In this document: piece by piece, positions 1 through 5,082 of the stretch
Position numbering within the stretch: the stretch's first letter is position 1
Layout: each line of letters begins with the position of its first letter
Origin: Acidobacteriota bacterium
GTDB lineage: Bacteria; Acidobacteriota; Holophagae; Holophagales; Holophagaceae
DNA length: 5,701 nt
NCBI GenBank assembly: GCA_021778785.1
Contig: JAJYBX010000149.1
Location: 1-5,701 of the forward strand
Direction: 5' to 3'
Position numbers and translations under genes: made by a program
The notes under the pieces: model-generated
Databases searched by the model: none
What the model saw: the letters and a program-made list of their open reading frames with translations, nothing else
Told to the model about the DNA's origin: nothing

Positions 1-888
1 GGCGGGATTGAGGGCATTGGCGATGAACTGCGAGGGCTCGTCGGAGTAGCGGACGATGTCGATCTTCTCGTTCTTCAGCTCGCGGATGATGGCCTGGACG
101 CGGCTGCCCTTGAGGCCCACGCAGGCGCCCACGGGATCCACGTCGGGATCCAGGCTGTGGACGGCCACCTTGGCCCGGTCGCCGGCCTCGCGCACGCAGT
201 TGCGGATGACCACGGTGCCGTCGTGGATCTCGGGCACCTCGTTCTCGAAGAGCTTGATGAGCAGCCGCGGATCCGTGCGGCTGACCTGGACCTGGGGGTC
301 CTTGGCGCTGCGGTCCACGGAGATGATGACGACCTTGATGCGCTGGCCCTTGTCGAAGCGGTCGCCCCGGAGCGCCTCGCTGCGGCGCAGCATGGCCTCC
401 ACCCGGTCGATCTCGAGGATGATGGCGCTCTTCTCGAAGCGCTTCACCTCGGCCACCACCACCTCGCCGATGCGGTCGGCGAACTCGGTGAAGATGCGGT
501 CCCGCTCGGCTTCGCGCACCTTCTGCACCAGCACCTGCTTGGCGGCCTGGGCGGCGATGCGGCCCAGCTGGCTGGTGTCCTGGGGCAGCCAGAGGGTGTC
601 GCCCTCGGCGGCTTCGGGGTTCAGCTCCTGGGCCTCCTTGAGGCTGATCTCCAGGTCCTCCTCCTCCACCTCGGCCACCACCTGCTTGAGGGCGTAGACG
701 TGGAACTCGCCGGTCTCCCGGTCCATCTGGGCCTGGAAGTTGCCGTAGAAATCCTGGGCGTTGAAGAACTTGTCCGCGGCCTTGGCAAGGGCCTCCTCCA
801 CGGCGAGGAAGACGTCCTCCTCGGGGATCCCCTTCTCGGCGGCGATCATCTTCACGCTGTCGAAGAAACTCGTGGCGACGGTGGTCAT
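1..888 (-). CDS. nusA: Transcription termination/antitermination factor NusA (N-terminal 296 residues, truncated by window edge)
   Basis: NusA binds RNA polymerase and nascent RNA and modulates pausing, intrinsic and Rho-dependent termination and antitermination. The visible part starts MTTVATSFFDSVKMI and covers the polymerase-binding N-terminal domain (about residues 1-130, with the conserved AAKQVLVQKVREAERD segment at 114-130), the S1 domain (about 139-205) and the first KH domain, with DPVGACVG(L)KG at 251-261 forming the GxxG RNA-binding loop and KIDIVRY at 275-281. It ends inside the window edge at FIANALNPA, where KH2 would begin; the rest lies to the left. The ATG at 888 has a perfect AGGAGG (895-900) six bases upstream, inside the end of rimP. 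Only one base separates the rimP stop from this ATG, so translation is probably coupled. The rimP-nusA order is conserved across bacteria, usually followed by infB. Identification is secure from the motifs. Confidence 0.97.
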   Translation of the reverse strand, partial: MTTVATSFFDSVKMIAAEKGIPEEDVFLAVEEALAKAADKFFNAQDFYGNFQAQMDRETGEFHVYALKQVVAEVEEEDLEISLKEAQELNPEAAEGDTLWLPQDTSQLGRIAAQAAKQVLVQKVREAERDRIFTEFADRIGEVVVAEVKRFEKSAIILEIDRVEAMLRRSEALRGDRFDKGQRIKVVIISVDRSAKDPQVQVSRTDPRLLIKLFENEVPEIHDGTVVIRNCVREAGDRAKVAVHSLDPDVDPVGACVGLKGSRVQAIIRELKNEKIDIVRYSDEPSQFIANALNPA

Positions 889-889
889 G

Positions 890-1459
890 TCAGGCCTCCT
901 CTTCCTCGACGGCGCTTGTCTCTACGCCGTCGGCATCCGGTGCTTCGGTGAAACGCCCCTGCAGGTGCTTGGGCTTGGGGGTCTTGCTCTCGTCAAACGG
1001 GGCCAGGCGGGCCTTCTGGAGGGCCTCCAGGGGCACCTCCTTCAGCACGCCGTCCTCCTCGAGGGTCAGGGTGGTGGCGGTGACGGGGCCGATCCAGCCC
1101 TTGAACCGCTTCTGGCCGTTCACGGGCTGGAGGGTCTGGAGGCGGCAGAGCCGGCCGGCGAAGCGGCGGAAGTGGTCCGCCTTCACCAGGGGGCGCTCCA
1201 TGCCGGGGCTGCTGACTTCGATGCCCACGTGCTCGCGCAGGTCGGGGAATTCCACGTCCAGCCACGCCAACAGGCCCTCGTGGGCGGCGGTGCAGTCGTC
1301 CAGGGTGACCTTCCGGCCCGTGGCCTCGGCATCCGAATGGTCGAGGTAGAGCCGCAGGATCTCGTCCCGGCCCTCGCGGGCCAGCTCCACGCAGAGCAGC
1401 TCGTAGCCCAGCAGGGCCAGCTGGCGCTCGAGAGGGGCTTGGAGCTTCTTCAGGTCCAA
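890..1459 (-). CDS. rimP: Ribosome maturation factor RimP
   Basis: RimP is a cytoplasmic protein needed for maturation of the 30S ribosomal subunit. The N-terminal alpha/beta domain carries the family signatures: ILRLYLD at 34-40, VTLDDC at 51-56, LDVEFPD at 67-73 and the diagnostic EVSSPGMERPL at 81-91, followed by the FRRFAG segment. The SH3-like C-terminal domain follows (about 103-155, GWIGPVTATTLTLEE). A tail of about 30 residues, rich in acidic residues and ending in EEEEA, extends past the usual domain and probably is disordered. I choose the TTG at 1459 (189 residues): it has GGAG at 1465-1468 five bases upstream and places the usual family start at DLKKL. A GTG at 1501 would add 14 residues, but those codons fall on the hairpin and T-run at 1480-1502, which is leader sequence. 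It is transcribed from the promoter at 1550-1578 and leads directly into nusA. Confidence 0.95.
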   Translation of the reverse strand: MDLKKLQAPLERQLALLGYELLCVELAREGRDEILRLYLDHSDAEATGRKVTLDDCTAAHEGLLAWLDVEFPDLREHVGIEVSSPGMERPLVKADHFRRFAGRLCRLQTLQPVNGQKRFKGWIGPVTATTLTLEEDGVLKEVPLEALQKARLAPFDESKTPKPKHLQGRFTEAPDADGVETSAVEEEEA

Positions 1460-1464
1460 CGGGA

Positions 1465-1468
1465 CTCC
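1465..1468 (-). promoter_or_regulatory. Ribosome binding site of rimP that supports a TTG start
   Basis: The minus strand reads GGAG, then five bases, then TTG (1459-1457). It is the only convincing Shine-Dalgarno match near the 5' end of rimP and it decides between the TTG start and the upstream GTG at 1501, which would lie within the leader hairpin. Confidence 0.7.
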
Positions 1469-1479
1469 GGGAGAACAAC

Positions 1480-1502
1480 AAAAAAGGTGGGACGAACCCA
1501 CC
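1480..1502 (-). terminator. Intrinsic-terminator-like hairpin in the rimP leader (probable attenuator)
   Basis: On the minus strand GGTGGG (1502-1497) pairs perfectly with CCCACC (1491-1486) across a five-base TTCGT loop, followed immediately by six T residues (1485-1480). This is the textbook layout of a Rho-independent terminator, though the 6-bp stem is short. It sits between the rimP promoter and the TTG start, 20 bases before it, so it would end rimP-nusA transcripts early unless overridden. An alternative pairing of CCGCCC (minus strand, 1528-1523) with GGGTGG (1503-1498, one G-U pair) could block the terminator stem, but a six-base match in GC-rich DNA is weak evidence. Leaders with terminators upstream of rimP-nusA operons are known in other bacteria; that this one is regulated is inference. 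Confidence 0.65.
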
Positions 1503-1549
1503 CAGTCTTGGCACCCGTGTCCGGGCGGCCATGGCCGAATTGAATGGCA

Positions 1550-1578
1550 AGTCTATCCTCCTTTCCCAGGAATCTCAA
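1550..1578 (-). promoter_or_regulatory. Sigma-70-type promoter for rimP-nusA
   Basis: On the minus strand the -35 hexamer TTGAGA (1578-1573, five of six to consensus) is followed by exactly 17 bases and the -10 hexamer TAGACT (1555-1550, four of six). Transcription would start near 1543, giving a leader of roughly 84 bases that includes a 12-bp palindrome CGGCCATGGCCG (1526-1537) and the terminator-like hairpin. The promoter lies 12 bp outside the end of the 270-bp element, so the element leaves it intact. Confidence 0.6.
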
Positions 1579-1590
1579 GGCGGAGGGAAC

Positions 1591-1621
1591 GAGTGCCTAA
1601 CAAACTCCCGACCGGGCCGCG
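1591..1621 (+). repeat. Left terminal inverted repeat of the 270-bp element (arm P1)
   Basis: Begins GAGTGCCTAACAAAC and ends GGGCCGCG. It pairs with 1830-1860 at 28 of 31 positions. The mismatches are at 1606 (T opposite G, a wobble in plus-strand RNA), 1610 and 1613. Confidence 0.85.
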
Positions 1622-1720
1622 AGGAAGCCAGGTGGGATGCACCGCAAGGAAGGGCCCGCAGGGCGATGCGGGACATCGTTCAAGGGCCGTGACGCCGCGG
1701 GGCGCCCACCTGGCTTCCTC
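1621..1720. repeat. Internal inverted repeat P2 (16 bp perfect) with 68-bp loop
   Basis: GAGGAAGCCAGGTGGG (1621-1636) is perfectly complementary to CCCACCTGGCTTCCTC (1705-1720). The 5' arm directly continues the left terminal repeat with no gap. The 68-bp loop holds a smaller hairpin, CCCGCA (1655-1660) with TGCGGG (1667-1672). Confidence 0.85.
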
Positions 1721-1731
1721 CCTCCGGGCGG

Positions 1732-1826
1732 GGGCCGGCGGGCGTCGCGATGCCGCGTCACGCTCGTCGCGCGTAGTACCCGCTACGCGTCTCCTCGCGT
1801 TCCTCGCCTCGCTCGCCCGGCGGCCC
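1732..1826. repeat. Internal inverted repeat P3 (12 of 13 bp)
   Basis: GGGCCGGCGGGCG (1732-1744) pairs with CGCCCGGCGGCCC (1814-1826), with one G-G mismatch at 1738/1820. It forms the second internal arm of the element, three bases from the right terminal repeat. The sequence is so GC-rich that part of the match could be chance, but its position between P2 and P1' fits an ordered fold. Confidence 0.65.
1770..1789. repeat. Apical hairpin inside P3
   Basis: CGCGTAG (1770-1776) and CTACGCG (1783-1789) form a perfect 7-bp stem with the six-base loop TACCCG. No T-run follows on either strand, so it is not an intrinsic terminator. It sits near the tip of arm P3. Confidence 0.6.
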
Positions 1827-1829
1827 TCG

Positions 1830-1860
1830 CGCGGCCCTGTGGGGGGTTTGTTAGGCACTC
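1830..1860 (-). repeat. Right terminal inverted repeat of the 270-bp element (arm P1')
   Basis: Reads CGCGGCCC...GTTTGTTAGGCACTC on the plus strand and is the inverted copy of 1591-1621. It ends 39 bp before the folD start codon. Confidence 0.85.
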
Positions 1861-1886
1861 ATGGGGGCATCCTGGTGTCCAATGGT

Positions 1887-1891
1887 GGAGG
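1887..1891 (+). promoter_or_regulatory. Ribosome binding site of folD
   Basis: GGAGG with eight bases before the ATG at 1900. It supports that start over the in-frame ATG at 1861, which has no such site and lies directly against the end of the 270-bp element. Confidence 0.75.
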
Positions 1892-1899
1892 GGGCTGAC

Positions 1900-2808
1900 A
1901 TGGCGACCATCCTGGACGGCAAGGCGCACGCGGATTGGATGCTGGAGCGGGTCCGGGAGGGCGTGGAGGCCCGGGCCGCCCGGGGGCTCCGGGCTCCGGG
2001 GCTGGCCGTGGTGCTGGTGGGGGAGGACCCGGCCAGCCAGGTCTATGTGCGGAACAAGACCGCCGCCTGCGCGAAGGTGGGCATCCGCTCCCTGGAGTTC
2101 CGCCTGCCCCCGGATACGCCCCAGGCGGACCTGGACGCCCTCATCGACCGGTTGAACGCCGATCCGGAGGTGGACGGCATCCTGGTGCAGCTGCCCCTCC
2201 CGAAGGGGCTGGATTCGAAACGGGCCCTGCACCGCATCAGCCCGGCCAAGGATGTGGACGGCTTCCATCCCGTGAACCAGGGCCTGCTGTTGGAAGGCCT
2301 GCCCGGGCTGCGGCCCTGCACCCCCAGCGCCTGCATGTCCCTGCTGGCCCACCATGGCCTGGCCCTGAAGGGCCTGCGGGCCGTGGTGCTGGGGCGCAGC
2401 GAGATCGTGGGCAAGCCCATGGCCCTCATGCTCCTGGAGCAGCACGCCACCGTCACCATCGCCCACAGCCGCACCCGGGACCTGCCGGCCGTCTGCCGGG
2501 AGGCGGACCTTCTGGTGGCCGCCGTGGGGAAGCCGGGCCTGGTGGAGGGGTCCTGGATCAAGCCCGGGGCCGTGGTGGTGGATGTGGGCATCAACCGTGT
2601 GGAGGACCTGGTCCTGGGCCACCAGATCTTCGCGGCGGAGCCGAGGAAGCTGGAGACGCTCCGGGCGAAGGGTTCCGTCCTCTGCGGTGACGTGCGCTTC
2701 GGCGAGGCCATGGAGGTGGCCTCGGCCGTGACACCGGTTCCCGGCGGCGTGGGCCCCCTCACCATCGCGGGCCTGCTCACCAACGCCCTGCAGGCGGCGA
2801 ACGCCTAA
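1900..2808 (+). CDS. folD: Bifunctional methylenetetrahydrofolate dehydrogenase / methenyltetrahydrofolate cyclohydrolase FolD
   Basis: FolD interconverts 5,10-methylene-, 5,10-methenyl- and 10-formyl-tetrahydrofolate in the cytoplasm, using NADP(+), and supplies formyl groups for purine and initiator tRNA synthesis. The 302-residue protein shows the full set of family motifs: YVRNK at 49-53 containing the catalytic Tyr49 and Lys53, [11 protein letters not shown] at 91-101 with Gln97, KDVDGFHP at 117-124 with Asp120, the Rossmann-fold dinucleotide motif GRSEIVGKP at 165-173, and PGGVGPLT at 281-288. The only oddity is an insertion of about 22 residues relative to the E. coli enzyme between INR (231-233) and GDV (263-265). 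The start at 1900 follows GGAGG and matches the family N-terminus. I see no convincing promoter of its own; the 270-bp element ends just 39 bp upstream, so transcription may start in or before it. It is not in an operon: its TAA overlaps the stop of the convergent receptor gene. Confidence 0.97.
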   Translation: MATILDGKAHADWMLERVREGVEARAARGLRAPGLAVVLVGEDPASQVYVRNKTAACAKVGIRSLEFRLPPDTPQADLDALIDRLNADPEVDGILVQLPLPKGLDSKRALHRISPAKDVDGFHPVNQGLLLEGLPGLRPCTPSACMSLLAHHGLALKGLRAVVLGRSEIVGKPMALMLLEQHATVTIAHSRTRDLPAVCREADLLVAAVGKPGLVEGSWIKPGAVVVDVGINRVEDLVLGHQIFAAEPRKLETLRAKGSVLCGDVRFGEAMEVASAVTPVPGGVGPLTIAGLLTNALQAANA

Positions 2809-4868
2809 AACCGCCAGACCAGATCCAGGTCGAGGCGCCGGTCGTTGGCCGGGAGCGGGGCGTGGGCGCCGTAGTAGGGCTGCAGGATGGGGTAGCGCAC
2901 GTTGCCGGCGTTGAAGACCGACAGGCGGGCCTCCGTGCCCTCGCCCAGCCAGCCGCTCCAGGTCAGGGCGAGGTTCGCCAGGAGGCGGGCAGGGGCCGGG
3001 GTGCTCTGGATGAGGTTGGGCAGGAGCTGGTCGGGGGGGATGCCGGACTGCGCCGAGGCCGGGGTCTGGCCCTCCCGGGTGGAGGCGTAGAGGAGGCTGG
3101 GGGCCACCTGCACGGGGCCGAACCGGACGTAGCCCCCCACGTTGACCTTCAGGGGGGAGATGCCGAGGAAATCCTTCCCGTCGCTGCTGAGGAAGAAGGG
3201 ATCGACGTGCCCGTCGGGCCGCGTGTAGCCGAGGTTGGCGTAGCCGCCCCAGGTCTCGTGCCGGAGGTCCAGCGTGGCCTCCACCCCCTTCGAGTGGGTG
3301 GAGCCGGCGTTCACGTAGTAGATGCTGTAGTTGTCCAGGCCGAAGGAGATGGAGCGGGTGACGCTCATGCGGTAGAGGTTCAGCCGTCCCACCACCGTCG
3401 GGGAGAGGCGCCAGCCCAATTCCAGCTCGCGGCTCCGGATGAGCTCGGGCTTCAGGACGCCCCGGAACGCGAAGAAGGTGCTGTAGGTCTGGAAGAGGGT
3501 GGGATTGCGGAAGGCCTCGCCGTAGAGCAGCTTCGCGTTGAAGCGGCCCGCCACATAGGTGAGGCCCATGCGGGGGGCGAAGGCGTGGGAGAGGTCGCTG
3601 TCCTCGTAGCGCCCGCCGGCGGTGAGCCCGAAGGGGCCGGACTGCTGGGTGTACTGGAAGTAGCCGTAGCGGGTCTGGAGGGTCAGCTGCGGCACCAGCC
3701 GGGTGGGATCGCCGGGATCGCGGAGGGCCCCCTGGTTCTGGAGGTCCACGCTGCGTTCCCGGTCCTGGATGGTGCCTCCGCCCACGAGGAGCGTGCCCGG
3801 ATAGGGCAGATCCCAGCGGAGGCCCGCATCGGCCGTGAAGCGGCTCCGCTCCGTCCCTGAGTGGTTCACGCCGTTGGAGTTGGCGTCCTGGGGGTAGACC
3901 GATCCGCCGGTGTTCTCCAGCTGTTCCAGCCGGCCTTCGAGGGTCAGGCCCTGGGTCAGGGCGAAGCTGCGGTGGACCTGGACCCCCTGGATGATGCGCG
4001 AGGCCGTCCCCAGGGTGCCGGGTGCCAGACCCGGGATCACCGGGTTGCCGTTCCCGCTGCCCCCGCCGTCCACCTGGGCCAGCTGGAAGGCGGTGCGGAC
4101 GAGGTGGACGGAGGTCCCCAGGGCGTGGACCTCCGCGAAGAGGTTGGTGACCTCCCGGCGGGTGTTCCCCTTGTCCTGGGGGAAGCTCTGGCCGGTGAGG
4201 AAGCTGTCCACATAGGGCTGCCGGCTGAAGGGGGTCGACTGGTAGCCGACGTTGAGGGACAGGCCCACCCCGTTGGCGAATTGGCCGTTGGCCACGAGGA
4301 AGCCGCCCCCCCCGGTGTTTCCGGCGCCTAGCGTGGTGGTGCGCAGGGTGAACCGGCCGCCTTCGGGATCCTCCGCGGCGCGGGTGATGAGGTTGATGAC
4401 CGCGGCCCCGGCGAACTGGCCGTAGACGGCGCTGCCGGGCCCGCGGATGACCTCCACGCGCTCGATGAGCTCCGCCGGGTAGTTGCCGTAGTAGTCCACG
4501 TTGCCGTTGTGGAGGGGGCTCACCTGGATGCCGTCCACCATGAGGAGCACCTTCCCCTCGTGGGCCCAGATGCCCCGCTCGGAGAGGCCGATGAGGGCCG
4601 TGCCGTCGTCCCCGAAGTCGAAGCCCGGCAGGACGCGCAGGATGTCCGCCAGCTCGCGCCAGCCGTAGCGCTCGATGTCCGCGCGCGTGACGACGTACAC
4701 GGCCGAGGGCGCCTCCTCCTGGCTCTGCTGGAGGCGACTGGCGATGATGACGGGGGTGTTCAGGAGCCGGGTGAGCTCGTCGGGCGGGGCGGTCTGGTTG
4801 CCCGGCGGCTCCTGGGCCGCGAGGACCAGGGGCAGGAGGGGCAGGAGGAGGGCCGGACGGCGGGACAC
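2805..4868 (-). CDS. TonB-dependent outer-membrane receptor, substrate unknown
   Basis: A 687-residue outer-membrane transporter driven by TonB/ExbB/ExbD. Residues 1-18 form a Sec signal peptide (SRR, then a Leu-rich core, cleavage near LAAQ). After a short linker with [10 protein letters not shown] (36-45), the plug domain spans about residues 52-165, with [26 protein letters not shown] and [15 protein letters not shown] (136-150), then [11 protein letters not shown] (153-163), all typical plug signatures. The remainder is beta-barrel with alternating aromatic strands (for example [30 protein letters not shown]) and ends in WRF, the C-terminal Phe expected for BAM-dependent insertion. I cannot assign a ligand: there is no neighbouring siderophore, cobalamin or metal gene, and no recognisable riboswitch upstream. 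The GTG start at 4868 follows AAGGAG by five bases. It is divergent from the YfiR-like gene. A run of eight G (coding strand, 4313-4306) lies in the barrel region. Confidence 0.94.
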   Translation of the reverse strand: MSRRPALLLPLLPLVLAAQEPPGNQTAPPDELTRLLNTPVIIASRLQQSQEEAPSAVYVVTRADIERYGWRELADILRVLPGFDFGDDGTALIGLSERGIWAHEGKVLLMVDGIQVSPLHNGNVDYYGNYPAELIERVEVIRGPGSAVYGQFAGAAVINLITRAAEDPEGGRFTLRTTTLGAGNTGGGGFLVANGQFANGVGLSLNVGYQSTPFSRQPYVDSFLTGQSFPQDKGNTRREVTNLFAEVHALGTSVHLVRTAFQLAQVDGGGSGNGNPVIPGLAPGTLGTASRIIQGVQVHRSFALTQGLTLEGRLEQLENTGGSVYPQDANSNGVNHSGTERSRFTADAGLRWDLPYPGTLLVGGGTIQDRERSVDLQNQGALRDPGDPTRLVPQLTLQTRYGYFQYTQQSGPFGLTAGGRYEDSDLSHAFAPRMGLTYVAGRFNAKLLYGEAFRNPTLFQTYSTFFAFRGVLKPELIRSRELELGWRLSPTVVGRLNLYRMSVTRSISFGLDNYSIYYVNAGSTHSKGVEATLDLRHETWGGYANLGYTRPDGHVDPFFLSSDGKDFLGISPLKVNVGGYVRFGPVQVAPSLLYASTREGQTPASAQSGIPPDQLLPNLIQSTPAPARLLANLALTWSGWLGEGTEARLSVFNAGNVRYPILQPYYGAHAPLPANDRRLDLDLVWRF

Positions 4869-4873
4869 GGAAT

Positions 4874-4887
4874 CTCCTTGCGCAAGG
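4874..4887 (-). promoter_or_regulatory. Receptor ribosome binding site embedded in a 12-bp palindrome
   Basis: AAGGAG (4879-4874, minus strand) stands five bases before the GTG start at 4868, which makes the GTG convincing. The perfect palindrome CCTTGCGCAAGG occupies 4876-4887 and overlaps four bases of this site. In RNA it could form a 4-bp stem with a GCGC loop, or in DNA act as a binding site; either is speculation. Confidence 0.6.
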
Positions 4888-4921
4888 CAACAAGGCTGTT
4901 TTCGGCGGGAGGGGCCCCGGC

Positions 4922-5068
4922 ATGAATCCCGACCGCCGGCCGGAACCCCGCAGCCTCCAGGAAGTCAAGGAACCGGCCCGGGAATCCGAAACCGGAGATA
5001 CCCAGTGCCAGGCCCTCCAGGTTCCCGCGGGGCGTACCGACCCTGCCATCCTGAGTGTCCATCCCTGA
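4922..5068 (+). CDS. Possible small ORF of 48 residues, doubtful
   Basis: An ATG at 4922 is preceded by GGGAGG (4907-4912) at nine bases and opens a 48-codon frame beginning MNPDRRPEPRSLQEV, hydrophilic, with no signal peptide or membrane segment. It ends 14 bp before the YfiR-like start, so it could be a leader or an upstream partner. Against it, roughly a quarter of its codons end in A or T, more than in the surrounding genes, and I recognise no homologue. Chance is the more likely explanation. Confidence 0.2.
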   Translation: MNPDRRPEPRSLQEVKEPARESETGDTQCQALQVPAGRTDPAILSVHP

Positions 5069-5082
5069 TCCGAGCCCCTCTG

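Larger units (their letters stand above)
1591..1860. mobile_element. 270-bp non-coding element with 31-bp terminal inverted repeats, MITE-like or attC-like, not a recognised family
   Basis: The two ends are inverted copies: 1591-1621 against 1830-1860, matching at 28 of 31 positions including a perfect outer 15 bp (GAGTGCCTAACAAAC). The interior holds two more long inverted repeats: 1621-1636 with 1705-1720 (16 of 16), and 1732-1744 with 1814-1826 (12 of 13). One strand could therefore fold into a three-way junction. The outer part contains GCCTAAC (1595-1601) and GTTAGGC (1850-1856), fitting the R''/R' core pattern RYYYAAC...GTTRRRY of integron attC sites; the 262-bp span between them is beyond the usual attC length. 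No transposase or integrase gene is present, and I see no target-site duplication in the flanks. It fills the divergent rimP/folD intergenic region and ends 39 bp before the folD ATG. It could be a non-autonomous mobile element, an attC-related cassette site, or a structured RNA; the sequence alone does not decide. Confidence 0.6.
4869..5082. other. Divergent intergenic region between receptor and YfiR-like gene
   Basis: These 214 bp must hold the control signals for both divergent genes. I looked for sigma-70 hexamer pairs, sigma-54 elements, cobalamin, thiamine and cyclic-di-GMP riboswitch cores and terminators on both strands. I found only isolated half-matches: a TTGACT (minus strand, near 4968) with no good -10 at 17 bases, and a TGGCAC (minus strand, 5010-5005) without its -12 partner. 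No intrinsic terminator is visible. The region contains one possible short reading frame, listed separately. Confidence 0.6.

Noticed and set aside
157..951. Long plus-strand open frames opposite nusA and rimP
   Set aside because: They are antisense to well-recognised genes, rich in His, Leu and Asp runs that mirror nusA codons, and have no domain signature.
1591..1860. CRISPR array or insertion sequence with its own transposase
   Set aside because: There are no spaced direct repeats, and no frame in the element encodes a recognisable transposase or recombinase; the repeats are inverted.
1861..1899. folD start at the ATG at 1861
   Set aside because: It would add 13 residues unlike the family N-terminus, has no ribosome binding site and abuts the repeat element; the ATG at 1900 has GGAGG at good spacing.
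5005..5010. Sigma-54 -24 element (TGGCAC on the minus strand) upstream of the receptor
   Set aside because: The expected TTGC -12 element five bases downstream is absent; the sequence there is ATCTC.
4921..5040. Cobalamin or other riboswitch upstream of the receptor
   Set aside because: A GGCACTGG segment on the minus strand recalls part of the cobalamin riboswitch, but the B12 box and other conserved core segments are missing.
1783..5049. A 1088-codon open frame on the minus strand across folD and the receptor gene
   Set aside because: It runs antisense to folD and in another frame of the receptor gene, both of which have clear family motifs. Its translation is low-complexity Pro/Arg/Gly-rich, as expected of a shadow frame in GC-rich DNA.
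4760..5062. Minus-strand frame starting at 5062 upstream of the receptor, whose translation begins MDTQDGRVGTPRGN
   Set aside because: It looks superficially protein-like but overlaps the receptor start in a different frame, has more A/T-ending codons than the real genes, and shows no recognisable family.
4675..5082. N-terminal extension of the YfiR-like protein by 136 residues from an ATG at 4675
   Set aside because: The extension overlaps the receptor's signal peptide region antisense, and the protein needs a signal peptide directly before the DUF4154 domain, which the start at 5083 provides.
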